Source: Alphaproteobacteria bacterium
Lineage (GTDB): Bacteria; Pseudomonadota; Alphaproteobacteria; Micropepsales; Micropepsaceae
Assembly: GCA_024236055.1 (NCBI GenBank)
Contig: JACKLF010000001.1
Location: 186,001 to 250,000, forward strand
Direction: 5' to 3'
Length of the DNA: 64,000 nt
Part shown: in pieces, positions 1 to 8,075 of the stretch
Position numbering within the stretch: position 1 is the first letter of the stretch
Layout of the letters: each line of letters opens with the position of its first letter
Notes under the pieces: generated by a model
The model's input: only the letters and a program-made list of their open reading frames with translations
Database searches by the model: none
What the model was told of the DNA's origin: nothing
Made by a program: the position numbers and the translations under genes

Positions 1-610
1 TGTGCCGATGCACAAGATCAAGGAGAACATGGACCGGCAGCTGGCATCCTGCGACGAGGCGCCCTTTTATACGCTTGGGCCGCTGACCACCGATGTCGCG
101 CCGGGTTATGACCACATCACCAGCGCCATCGGCGCGGCAATGATCGGCTGGTTCGGCACCGCGATGCTTTGTTATGTCACGCCCAAGGAGCATCTGGGCC
201 TGCCCGACCGGGACGATGTGAAACAGGGCGTCATCGCCTATCGCATCGCCGCCCATGCCGCCGACCTGGCCAAGGGTCATCCCGCCGCGCGCATCTGGGA
301 CGACGCGATGAGCAAGGCGCGGTTCGAGTTCCGCTGGCGCGACCAGTTCGCCCTGGCGCTCGATCCGGAGACCGCCCAGTTCTATCACGACGAGACGCTG
401 CCGGCCGAAGGCGCCAAGGTGGCGCATTTCTGTTCCATGTGCGGGCCGAAATTCTGTTCCATGAAGATCAGCCAGGAAGTGCGCGACGCGGCGAAGGGCA
501 AGAACGATACGCTGTCGACCGCCGAAATCCGCGCCGCGATGGAAAAGAAGTCGGAAGAGTTCAAACAGTCCGGCGGCGAGATTTACCTGCACAAGCCCGC
601 GGCGGAATGA
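1..610 (+). CDS. thiC: Phosphomethylpyrimidine synthase ThiC, C-terminal part (5' end outside window)
   Basis: Radical-SAM enzyme that converts aminoimidazole ribotide to hydroxymethylpyrimidine phosphate in thiamine synthesis, in the cytoplasm. Only the last ~202 residues are present; the frame is open from base 2. The C-terminal cluster motif CSMCGPKFC (C-x2-C-x4-C, about residues 144-152 of the fragment) is the ThiC-type 4Fe-4S site. The stretches LGPLTTDVAPGYDHITSAIG and CYVTPKEHLGLP are also ThiC landmarks. The stop codon overlaps the start of the next gene (ATGA), so the two are probably co-transcribed. The start codon lies upstream of the window. Identification is firm. Confidence 0.96.
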   Translation, partial: VPMHKIKENMDRQLASCDEAPFYTLGPLTTDVAPGYDHITSAIGAAMIGWFGTAMLCYVTPKEHLGLPDRDDVKQGVIAYRIAAHAADLAKGHPAARIWDDAMSKARFEFRWRDQFALALDPETAQFYHDETLPAEGAKVAHFCSMCGPKFCSMKISQEVRDAAKGKNDTLSTAEIRAAMEKKSEEFKQSGGEIYLHKPAAE

Positions 611-1794
611 TGCTGGCCAGGATCGCCTTGCTTCTGGCGGTCCTGGCGCTTGGTTTGCCTGCAGCCGCAGATGCCGCGCCGTCGGCCTGTGCGGTGCTGG
701 CGCGTCAGGTCGATCAGGCCGGGCCAAAAAACAGCAAAGCCCCGGTCTTTGTCGTCAGCTATCCCACCGCTACCGACAAGGCGCTGAAAGATGTCGCCTT
801 CCTCTATGACAATGCCGCCGCCACGCTGGCGCTGACCGGCTGCGGCGACGCCGCCCACGCCGGGCGCATCGGCGATGCCATTCTGGCGGCGCTGGATCAC
901 GACCGTTTCTGGAAGGACGGCCGGTTGCGCAACGGCACTTTGGCCGGGCCGGTCGCAATCCCTGTCGCGCTGGGCGGGTGGCAGGGCAAGGACGGCTGGG
1001 TGGAGGACGGCTACCAGGCCGGCAGCGATACCGGCAACATGGCCTGGGCAATGCTGGCGCTGCTGGGCCTGCATCATGCCGGAGCAGGGGACAGGTATCT
1101 GCATGGTGCGGAGCGCATCGCGCGGTTCGTTGAAAGGTCGTTCTCGAATCCCGGTTTTACCGGCGGCGCCTTCGGCGGCGAGCCCGATCCCCAGCGCAAC
1201 ACATGGAAGTCGACCGAGCACAATGTCGACCTGGCCGCCGCCTTCGCCGCGCTGGCCCGCGCCACCCATAGCGATCATTGGGCGCTGCGCGCGCGCCAGG
1301 CTCGTGCATTCGTCGATGCCATGTGGCGCAGGGACTGCGGCTGCTTTGCCGTGGGCACCGGGCTGGATGGCAAAACCCTGAACACCTTCCTGGCGCTGGA
1401 CGCGCAGATCTGGCCGCTGCTGGCGTTCGGCACGAAGGCATATGGTCATGCGCTGACGGTGGCGCGGGAACGCATGACGGTGGATGGCGGCTTTGCCTAT
1501 AGCCAGGCGCGCGGCGGGGTGTGGACCGAAGGCACCGCCCAGGCCGCATTGCTGGCAAAGGTCATGGGCCGTCCCAAGGATGCCGCGCGACTGACGGCAA
1601 TCGTCGAAAAGGCCCGCGCGCCGGACGGCGCCTATTATGCCAGCGACCGCGATGCCGCCACCGGCTTTCGCCTGGACACCGACACATCGCAGGAGCGGCG
1701 CTACTTCCACATTCCCCATCTTGGCGCCACCGCCTGGGCCGCATTGGCCGCACGGGGATTCAATCCCTTCACATTTTCCGCGGCGGGCCGCTGA
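607..1794 (+). CDS. Secreted alpha/alpha-toroid (six-hairpin-like) protein of unknown substrate
   Basis: 395 residues. Begins with a clear signal peptide (MLARIALLLAVLALGLPAAADA), so it is exported. The body alternates helical stretches rich in Ala and Trp (GNMAWAMLALLGLHHAG, STEHNVDLAAAFAALAR, WTEGTAQAALLAK), the pattern of six-hairpin glycosidase-like toroids. It could bind or cleave a polysaccharide, but I recognise no catalytic signature and assign no substrate. The ATG at 607 overlaps the thiC stop and fits translational coupling; a second ATG follows directly at 610. The open frame extends upstream inside thiC, but that part is a shadow of thiC. Confidence 0.75.
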   Translation: MMLARIALLLAVLALGLPAAADAAPSACAVLARQVDQAGPKNSKAPVFVVSYPTATDKALKDVAFLYDNAAATLALTGCGDAAHAGRIGDAILAALDHDRFWKDGRLRNGTLAGPVAIPVALGGWQGKDGWVEDGYQAGSDTGNMAWAMLALLGLHHAGAGDRYLHGAERIARFVERSFSNPGFTGGAFGGEPDPQRNTWKSTEHNVDLAAAFAALARATHSDHWALRARQARAFVDAMWRRDCGCFAVGTGLDGKTLNTFLALDAQIWPLLAFGTKAYGHALTVARERMTVDGGFAYSQARGGVWTEGTAQAALLAKVMGRPKDAARLTAIVEKARAPDGAYYASDRDAATGFRLDTDTSQERRYFHIPHLGATAWAALAARGFNPFTFSAAGR

Positions 1795-1899
1795 TTCGCG
1801 CATGCCACGATTCCGCCGCCATTGGGCGCGGCAGATCCGGATGGGAACAAAAGCCCGCGCCCAATCGTTTCCGGCTCATTGCAAGAAGGAGAGCCGAAC

Positions 1900-2229
1900 A
1901 TGCTCATGAACAAGATTTTGCCCGGCACGGCCCTGGCTGCTGCGCTGGTTCTGGCCGGGTGCGGCACCAATCCCGGCGATCGTGCGGCGTCCGGCGCGCT
2001 TCTGGGCGCGGCTGGCGGTGCGGCGATCGGCGCGGCGGCCGGCAATGCGGCGCTTGGCGCGGCGGCCGGTGCGGTCGGCGGCGCGGTGATCGGCGCGGCG
2101 ACCGATCCGTGCGACCTCAATCTGGGTGATCCGGTGTGGAAGAATGACCGGGGCGCCTATGAACGCCGTTGCGGCCATCCCTATCGCGACCGCCGCGACC
2201 GCGACTATCGCGATCGCCGCGACTATTGA
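1900..2229 (+). CDS. Small glycine-zipper outer-membrane lipoprotein
   Basis: 109 residues. The lipobox LAGC puts the lipidated cysteine at residue 21. Then follows a Gly/Ala zipper (LLGAAGGAAIGAAAGNAALG and onward, about residues 35-70), as in 2TM glycine-zipper proteins, and a tail of Arg/Asp/Tyr repeats (YRDRRDRDYRDRRDY). Such proteins sit in the envelope; the precise role is unknown. The ATG at 1900 is preceded by AAGAAGGAGAG at good spacing; an in-frame ATG lies at 1906. A longer frame from 1822 lacks a ribosome site and would hide the signal peptide. Confidence 0.85.
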   Translation: MLMNKILPGTALAAALVLAGCGTNPGDRAASGALLGAAGGAAIGAAAGNAALGAAAGAVGGAVIGAATDPCDLNLGDPVWKNDRGAYERRCGHPYRDRRDRDYRDRRDY

Positions 2230-3363
2230 TCAGCGCCACCCCTGCAACAGACCGGCGTCATACCAGTCCCAGATCAGGTACATGACAAACTGGGGCTTGC
2301 GTGTGGCCCGGTCGTTCAGGGGGATGCGCTCGCCAATGCTCAGCAGCATGTGCTGGCGCGCCGACAGGCTGACCTGAAGCTGGGGAACGATATCCCAGTC
2401 GATCCCCGCGCCCGGCGTGAAATCATGCGCCGTTAGAAGTTCGACCTGGGGCGTCCAGGCCCGGCCCCATCCGTCATTCTCTGCAAAGGTCCGGCCAAAG
2501 CCGAAGCGCGCTTCGCCCGCATCGGGCAGGTTCGCGCCGGTGGGAAACACGCCGGTGATGTCGCCCTGCAGGAAGAAATCCTGGGGCAGCAATTGCGCGA
2601 ACAGGGCATGGGTCTCGAACTGGAAGACGCCGTCGCCCAGCCCCTTGCGCGCATTGCCGGTGGGCAGCACCGCCTCGCCCAGCAGGCTGAAGATGGTGCC
2701 CTGGTCGACATCGGCCAGGATGTTCTGTTTCCACGCCACGCCCATGTCGCTGATGCCGGTCTGCATGCGCGTGCCGTCATAGACGCTGCTGATCGGCAGG
2801 TTCACCTCCAGCTGGCCGCGCTTGCCGAAACGCTTTTCGAAGATGGTGGTGTTGGTGAAGCCGGCGGGGCCTTCGGTGTTGAATTCGGTCTGGTTGTAGA
2901 CCTCGTCCTCCGGGAAAGCCTTTTCGGTGAACATGGCCAGCGGCAGGTTGAATTCCCCGCGCGGCCAGCCCGACTTGGTGCACTTGGTCCGCAGGAAGGC
3001 AATGATTGCGTCGATTTCATCATCGCTCAGCGCCTCGTCCCAGGCCGGCATCTGGCGCGGGAAGGCGCGCGCGCGCCCGCCGCGATGGATGGTCGAAGCC
3101 CAGTCGCCATTGGCCTCGCGCGTGGCGAAGCTGCAATCGGTGAAGTTCGGCATGGGAAAATCAAAGCCCAGGTCCGACGGTTTTCGGTCGCCGCTGGCGT
3201 TTTCGCCGTGGCAAGCCGCGCAATTTTCCTGAAACAGCTTGCGTCCGTCGGGCTGCGATGCGGGTGGAAGTAATTGCGACGCAGGCGCAGCGGCGGCGGT
3301 CAGCGGCGTCATCAGCAGCAGGGCTGCGATCACCCACAGGACAGGCCTTGATGCGGTCGGCAA
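2230..3363 (-). CDS. Monoheme c-type cytochrome fused to a predicted outer-membrane beta-barrel
   Basis: 377 residues from a TTG at 3363, chosen because GGAG lies 6 bases upstream and the start yields a proper signal peptide. Residues ~35-130 form a class-I cytochrome c domain: CAACH at 48-52 with a candidate distal Met in RQMPAW near 105. The remaining ~245 residues are Gly- and aromatic-rich alternating strands (QLEVNLPISSVYDG, GEAVLPTGNARKGLGDGVFQ, ARFGFGRTF) like MetA/transporter-type barrels. Likely role: moving electrons at or across the outer membrane (inference). It is transcribed away from the pentaheme cytochrome at 3472. The open frame runs upstream to 4779, but only as a shadow of that gene. 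Confidence 0.8.
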   Translation of the reverse strand: MPTASRPVLWVIAALLLMTPLTAAAAPASQLLPPASQPDGRKLFQENCAACHGENASGDRKPSDLGFDFPMPNFTDCSFATREANGDWASTIHRGGRARAFPRQMPAWDEALSDDEIDAIIAFLRTKCTKSGWPRGEFNLPLAMFTEKAFPEDEVYNQTEFNTEGPAGFTNTTIFEKRFGKRGQLEVNLPISSVYDGTRMQTGISDMGVAWKQNILADVDQGTIFSLLGEAVLPTGNARKGLGDGVFQFETHALFAQLLPQDFFLQGDITGVFPTGANLPDAGEARFGFGRTFAENDGWGRAWTPQVELLTAHDFTPGAGIDWDIVPQLQVSLSARQHMLLSIGERIPLNDRATRKPQFVMYLIWDWYDAGLLQGWR

Positions 3364-3471
3364 GCAACGCTCCAGATCGCGCTGTGATTGTTGGCGCAAG
3401 AGATAGGACCAGGATGCGCGTTGACGCAATAACCAAGTCACGGCTAACTCACGCGTGTTCTTGCCAGATGC

Positions 3472-5196
3472 ATGCGAATGAAAATGACGCGCAAGTTCAA
3501 CGTGGCCGTTGCTGCTCTTGCCTGTTGCGCCGTCATGGCCGGGGGCGTGTTTGCAATCCAGGGCGTGGCCGCATCGGAAGCCGATCCGCATGCCGCGCTG
3601 CCGCCCGATCACCTGCTCTTCACCACATCGGATCACTGCATCTCCTGCCATAGCCAGGTGAAGGCGCCCGACGGCGAGGACATTTCCATCGGTACGCAAT
3701 GGCGCGCATCGGTGATGGCCAATTCCTCGCGCGATCCTTACTGGCAGGCGTCGATCCGCCGCGAGACGATCGATCACCCCATGGCCACCGCCGCCATCGA
3801 GGACAAATGCTCCACCTGCCACATGCCGATGCAGCGGTTTCAGGCCCATGCCGAGGGCCTGCAGGGCAAGGTGCTGAAATACCTGTCCGAGATCAGCAGC
3901 GGCAAGGCGATGGTTGAGCCGGAAGGCAGGCTTGAAGATGCCAAGGACGTCATGGCGACACTGGCCGCCGATGGCGTGTCCTGCACCCTGTGCCACCAGA
4001 TCAAGCCGGACAATTTCGGTACCGAGGAAAGCCTGGACGGCGGCTTTCTGATCGACGTGACGCGGCCCAAGGAAGAGCGCGTCATCTATGGCCCCTTCGA
4101 CGATCCCGATGCGGGGCGCAAGCGGCTGATGAATTCGGCCACCAGCTACATCCCCGAAAAGGGCGACCATGTGAAAAGCTCGGCGCTGTGCGCCTCCTGT
4201 CACACGCTGCTGACCAATGCGCTGGACGACAAGGGCAATGTCGCGGGCACCTTGCCCGAACAGGTGCCGTACCAGGAATGGGAACACAGCGACTATGCCG
4301 ACAACAAGTCCGATGCCCAGTCCTGCCAGTCCTGTCACATGACGCAAGTGGCGGGCAAGGCGCCCATCACCTCCATCCATGCCGATCTGCATGACGGCGT
4401 CATGCGGCACATCTTTGTCGGCGCCAATGCCTTCCTGCTGCGGATGCTGAACACGCACCGCGACGAGCTGGGCGTGGCCGCACCGGCGGATGAGCTGGAA
4501 GCCTCGGCCCGGCGCAGTGAAGCGCTTTTGGCGGAAAAGTCGGCGGATATTTCCGTCAGCGCGCCGCATTTTGCCGATGGCCGGCTGAACTTCTCGGTGC
4601 ATGTCGTGAACAGGGCGGGGCACAAGCTGCCCACCGCCTATCCCGCACGCCGCGCCTGGCTGCATGTCACGGTGCGCGACGCGGCCGGCAAGGTCGTGTT
4701 CGAATCCGGCGCGCCCCGGCCCGATGGTTCGATCGTGGGCAACGACAACGACGCCGACGCCAGCAAGTACGAGCCGCATTATGCGCGCATCACCAGCCCG
4801 GACCAGGTGCAGATCTACGAATCCATCATGGGCAATTACAAGAACGAGGTGACCACCGGCCTGCTATGGGGCACCCATTACCTGAAGGACAACCGCCTGC
4901 TGCCCAAGGGCTTCGACAAGGCCACCGCCGAACAGCGCGTGGCGGTGGTGGGCGCGGCGCGGAACGATCCGGCCTTCAAGGGCGGGTCGGACACGGTCGT
5001 CTATGACGTGCCTGTGGCGGCGGGCGGTCCCTACAGCGTGTCGGCGCAGCTTCTCTATGAATCCATTGGCTATCGCTGGGCCCACAACCTGGAGCCCTAT
5101 GACGCGCATGAGCCGCGCCGTTTCGTGGGCTATTACCGCCAGCAGGCCCATGATGCGGTCAAGCACATCGCCAGCGCCGATGTGCGCGGCGGATGA
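3472..5196 (+). CDS. Pentaheme c-type cytochrome (cytochrome c554-like)
   Basis: 574 residues with a signal sequence (about residues 8-35) for export to the periplasm. Five CxxCH heme sites are visible: CISCH 56, CSTCH 113, CTLCH 171, CASCH 240, CQSCH 285. About 285 further residues carry no heme motif. The spacing resembles the cytochrome c554 family of multiheme electron carriers. No function is recognised beyond electron transfer. It lies divergently from the cytochrome-barrel fusion with 108 bp between them, so a shared control region is likely. Three in-frame ATGs (3472, 3478, 3484) compete for the start; the first is used here. Confidence 0.88.
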   Translation: MRMKMTRKFNVAVAALACCAVMAGGVFAIQGVAASEADPHAALPPDHLLFTTSDHCISCHSQVKAPDGEDISIGTQWRASVMANSSRDPYWQASIRRETIDHPMATAAIEDKCSTCHMPMQRFQAHAEGLQGKVLKYLSEISSGKAMVEPEGRLEDAKDVMATLAADGVSCTLCHQIKPDNFGTEESLDGGFLIDVTRPKEERVIYGPFDDPDAGRKRLMNSATSYIPEKGDHVKSSALCASCHTLLTNALDDKGNVAGTLPEQVPYQEWEHSDYADNKSDAQSCQSCHMTQVAGKAPITSIHADLHDGVMRHIFVGANAFLLRMLNTHRDELGVAAPADELEASARRSEALLAEKSADISVSAPHFADGRLNFSVHVVNRAGHKLPTAYPARRAWLHVTVRDAAGKVVFESGAPRPDGSIVGNDNDADASKYEPHYARITSPDQVQIYESIMGNYKNEVTTGLLWGTHYLKDNRLLPKGFDKATAEQRVAVVGAARNDPAFKGGSDTVVYDVPVAAGGPYSVSAQLLYESIGYRWAHNLEPYDAHEPRRFVGYYRQQAHDAVKHIASADVRGG

Positions 5197-5202
5197 TGCG
5201 GT

Positions 5203-5463
5203 TCAGTATCGCCGGCGGTTGATCGCGTTCCAGGCCACCAGCACCAGCACCGCGCCGATGACCGCCACGATCATCGACACGAACAGGCCATGCTGCTCAT
5301 AGGCGAAATCGCCGGACAGGGCGCGGAACAGAAATCCGCCCACCAGCGCGCCCACCAGCCCCAGCGCGATATTGACCATGCAGCCGCTGGCCTGGCGCCC
5401 CATGATGGCGCTGGCGATCCAGCCAGCCACGGCGCCGAACACGATCCAGCCCAGTATTTCCAT
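5203..5463 (-). CDS. GlsB/YeaQ/YmgE-type small stress membrane protein
   Basis: 86 residues with three hydrophobic segments and the Gly-rich core GWIASAIMGRQASGCMVNIA ... GLVGALVGGFLF typical of the transglycosylase-associated (GlsB/YeaQ) family. Inner-membrane protein; in other bacteria linked to general stress, with unknown mechanism. The ATG at 5463 has AAGGG eight bases upstream; a GTG at 5472 would add three residues. It ends 6 bases from the 3' end of the convergent cytochrome gene. Confidence 0.88.
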   Translation of the reverse strand: MEILGWIVFGAVAGWIASAIMGRQASGCMVNIALGLVGALVGGFLFRALSGDFAYEQHGLFVSMIVAVIGAVLVLVAWNAINRRRY

Positions 5464-5487
5464 GCCAGCCACCCTTGATGCAGCCCT

Positions 5488-6795
5488 TCAACGGACGCTG
5501 ACATATATCATGGCCGCGGCGGCGGCCGCCATCACCGCCGTCGACAGCCAGCCCAGCGTGCCCAGAACCGGCCCGACGCGGAATTGCCCCATCATCCTGT
5601 GGCTGGCGACATACATCATGGCCGCCATCAGCGGCACCGCGACCAGCCCGTTGATCACGGCGCTCCAGTACAGCGCCTGGATGGGGTTGATGGGCGAATA
5701 GCCGATGGCCAGCCCCAGGATCATCGCCAGGCCGATGACGGCGTAAAAGCCGCCCGCCTGCCAGGGCATGTTGTCCAGCCCGGTCTTCCAGCCCATGGTT
5801 TCGCTGACGGCATAGCCGACCGACCCGGCCAGCACCGGGATCGCCAGAAGGCCGGTGCCCACGATGCCCAGCGCGAACAGGGTGAAGGCGAAATCGCCCG
5901 CCAGCGGTTTGAGGGCCTCGGCGGCCTGGGCGGCGGTGGTGATGTGGGTAATGCCGTGCCGGTGCAGTGTCGCGGCGGTGGCGATCATGATGGCGATGGC
6001 GATCAGGTTGGACACGACCATGCCCGCGATGGTGTCGATGCGGATGCGTGCGATGGCGCCTGGCGCTTCGCCCGGATCGTCCAGCAGCGGCTTTTCGCCG
6101 GGCACCTGGCCGACTTCCTCGACCTCCTGGGCGCTTTGCCAGAAGAACAGGTAGGGGCTGATGGTGGTGCCGAAGATGGCGACGATGGTGGTGGCCGCCC
6201 GCTCGCTCAGGTCTGCGTGAATCCCGGTCAGACCGGTCAGGATCTGCCCCCAGTCCAGCGGCACCAGGAACAGCACCGCGACATAGGCGAACAGGCTGAA
6301 GGTCAGCCCCATCAGCAGGCGCGAATATTTGCGATAGGGGACGAAGAATTGCAGGCCCATCGAGACCAGCGCGAACAGCACCGACAGGCCATGGCCCTCG
6401 AAGCCCGTCACCAGCCGCGCCGCTTCGCCCATCGCCGCCAGGTCCGCGCCCACATTGATGGTGTTGGCGGCGAACAGCAGCAGCAGCATGGCCAGCACCA
6501 GGCTGCGCGGCAGAACCCGGACCATGTTGTGCGCCAGCCCGCCGCCGGTGACCCGGCCGATCAGGGCGCTGATCATCTGGATGGCGATCATCAGGGGCAG
6601 GGTCAGGACCATGGTCCACAGCAGGCCATAGCCGGAATAGGCGCCGCCCTGGCTGTAGGTGGCGATGCCGCTGGGATCGTCGTCGGCCGCGCCGGTCACC
6701 AGCCCCGGTCCCAGCTTGCCCAGGGCGGCGGTGCTCAGCCGCTTGCGAAACCGTGCGCGGGCATCCGGCTGCAGCAGGGATCTGGGATCGAACAT
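5488..6795 (-). CDS. NRAMP-family divalent cation transporter, divergent metal-site motifs
   Basis: 435 residues with about 11 membrane helices. The N-terminal ADDDPSGIATYSQGG aligns with the NRAMP helix-1 region, but the canonical DPGN reads DPSG (40-43). In helix 6 the canonical MPH-type metal site reads SPY (213-215). Canonical NRAMP proteins import Mn2+ or Fe2+ with protons; the altered ligands suggest another ion or mode. It precedes the GlsB-like gene on the same strand with 24 bp between them and could share its transcript. The family call is firm; the substrate is unknown. Confidence 0.85.
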   Translation of the reverse strand: MFDPRSLLQPDARARFRKRLSTAALGKLGPGLVTGAADDDPSGIATYSQGGAYSGYGLLWTMVLTLPLMIAIQMISALIGRVTGGGLAHNMVRVLPRSLVLAMLLLLFAANTINVGADLAAMGEAARLVTGFEGHGLSVLFALVSMGLQFFVPYRKYSRLLMGLTFSLFAYVAVLFLVPLDWGQILTGLTGIHADLSERAATTIVAIFGTTISPYLFFWQSAQEVEEVGQVPGEKPLLDDPGEAPGAIARIRIDTIAGMVVSNLIAIAIMIATAATLHRHGITHITTAAQAAEALKPLAGDFAFTLFALGIVGTGLLAIPVLAGSVGYAVSETMGWKTGLDNMPWQAGGFYAVIGLAMILGLAIGYSPINPIQALYWSAVINGLVAVPLMAAMMYVASHRMMGQFRVGPVLGTLGWLSTAVMAAAAAAMIYVSVR

Positions 6796-6903
6796 GCGGT
6801 TTTGCCGTTATCCTGAAGGGCCTGCTATCGTGCCGGGCCGATGTGAAACCGGGCCGCATGGAAATTTCGCCATCGGCCGGCCGCGCAATCCCGGGAGCCG
6901 GGC

Positions 6904-7326
6904 ATGAAGACACCTGTTGCCATCTTCGCCACCCTTCTGATGGCCGGCATGCCGGCCCTGATGATCCGTTGCGCAAACGCGCAGGATGCAAAACCGGCGG
7001 ACGCGCCCGCCGATTGCCTGCGCACGGCCAACATATTCGACTACACACCGGTTCCCGGCAATCGCTCTTTGATCGTGACCGACCGCGCCCGGCACCAGTT
7101 CAAGCTGACCTTCGCCGCCCGTTGCACGGGGCTGCAATACCATATGGGCCTGCAATTCCGCGCCTTCGGCAGCGGCCTGTCCTGCCTGGCGCGGGGCGAC
7201 AAGGTGGTGACCCATGACGTGGCCGGCCCGCCCGAATGCATCATCACTTCGGTGGTGCCCTATACCGCCGAGATGCGCGCCGCCGACGCCAAGGCCGCCG
7301 CCGCGGCAAAGGCCGCCAAGGACTAG
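6904..7326 (+). CDS. Small secreted protein, DUF6491-like
   Basis: 140 residues with a signal peptide (MKTPVAIFATLLMAGMPALM, cleavage near ANAQ). The mature part has four cysteines (CLRT, ARCTG, LSCLA, PECII) and the pattern of alphaproteobacterial DUF6491 proteins, then an Ala/Lys-rich tail (AADAKAAAAAKAAKD). No enzymatic motif is visible. It is transcribed divergently from the NRAMP-like gene. The start at 6904 gives the signal peptide directly, though the upstream ribosome site is weak (GGGAGCCGGGC). Confidence 0.7.
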   Translation: MKTPVAIFATLLMAGMPALMIRCANAQDAKPADAPADCLRTANIFDYTPVPGNRSLIVTDRARHQFKLTFAARCTGLQYHMGLQFRAFGSGLSCLARGDKVVTHDVAGPPECIITSVVPYTAEMRAADAKAAAAAKAAKD

Positions 7327-7363
7327 CCCAGCCGGTCTTTCATGTTAGAACCCCTGAGTATTT

Positions 7364-7400
7364 TCTCCCCCTTCGGCGCGCAGCGCCTGGAAGGGGGAGA
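7364..7400. repeat. Large intergenic hairpin (11-bp perfect outer arms, 5-bp inner stem)
   Basis: TCTCCCCCTTC at 7364-7374 pairs perfectly with GAAGGGGGAGA at 7390-7400. Inside, GGCGC (7375-7379) pairs with GCGCC (7383-7387). It lies between the DUF6491-like gene and the ribosome site of the RNA methyltransferase. No T-run follows on either side, so it is not a typical terminator. A related CTCCCCCTT/AAGGGGGAG core occurs near 35.1 kb. Confidence 0.8.
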
Positions 7401-7459
7401 TGTCGCAGCGCTGTGTCTGCCGCAGGCGGACCGAGCTGCGACGGAGGGGGTTAAGAATT

Positions 7460-7993
7460 ATGCGCGGATATTTCGGGGTGGGGGTCGACGGCATTTCCAA
7501 GCCGATGAACCTGGGCAACCTGGTCCGCATCGCTCACGCCTTCGATGCCAGTTTCTTTTTTTCCGTCGCCCCGCGCCTGAAACTGTCCGATGCCCAGTCC
7601 GACACCAGCCGTGCCCAGGGGGCGCTGCCTTTTTATTCCTTCCCCAGCTTCGAGGAGATGCGCCTGCCCACCGGCTGCCGGCTGGTGGGGGTCGAGATCA
7701 CCGACGATGCGGTGGCGCTGCCGCGCTTCCGTCATCCCCACCGCGCCGCCTATGTCTTCGGTGCGGAGCGTTTTTCGCTTTCGCCACAGATGCTTGGCGC
7801 ATGTGACTTTGTTGTGAAGATCCCCACACGTTTTTCCATCAATGTCGGCATGGCCGGGGCCATCGTTCTGTACGACCGGATGCTCAGCCTGGGCGGGCAT
7901 GGCCAGCGCCCGGTCAAGGCGGGCGGGGAGGGGGCCGAAGTGCCGCCGCCGCACACCTGGGGGGCGCCGCTGGCAAGACCCCGCGAAAGTTGA
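7460..7993 (+). CDS. SpoU/TrmH-family RNA 2'-O-methyltransferase
   Basis: 177 residues. Three SPOUT landmarks are visible: PMNLGNLVRIAHAF (motif 1, with the Asn and Arg used in catalysis), YVFGAERFSLSP (motif 2, SAM-site loop) and IPTRFSINVGMAGAIVLYDR (motif 3, the trefoil-knot segment). Such enzymes methylate a ribose in tRNA or rRNA; the target is not predictable here. The ATG at 7460 follows GGAGGGGGTTAAGAATT; frames open further upstream cross the hairpin at 7364-7400 and look non-coding. The C-terminal ~35 residues are low-complexity. Confidence 0.88.
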   Translation: MRGYFGVGVDGISKPMNLGNLVRIAHAFDASFFFSVAPRLKLSDAQSDTSRAQGALPFYSFPSFEEMRLPTGCRLVGVEITDDAVALPRFRHPHRAAYVFGAERFSLSPQMLGACDFVVKIPTRFSINVGMAGAIVLYDRMLSLGGHGQRPVKAGGEGAEVPPPHTWGAPLARPRES

Positions 7994-8075
7994 GGACATT
8001 CTGCCGGTTGGCAAACCCGGTTTCGGCTCCATATAAAGGGCCTGCGCTTTCCGCCCCGCCCTGTCCGAGTTTTTC

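Noticed and set aside
3364..3471. Defence or mobile-element cargo
   Set aside because: No transposase, integrase, restriction or toxin motif was found here or elsewhere in the window.
2230..4779. Open minus-strand frame of 849 codons
   Set aside because: Only 2230-3363 shows protein features; the rest is antisense to the pentaheme cytochrome and reflects GC-rich codon positions.
5297..7048. Minus-strand frame of 583 codons over the NRAMP gene
   Set aside because: Same strand but another frame; Arg/Pro/Gly-rich shadow of the transporter.
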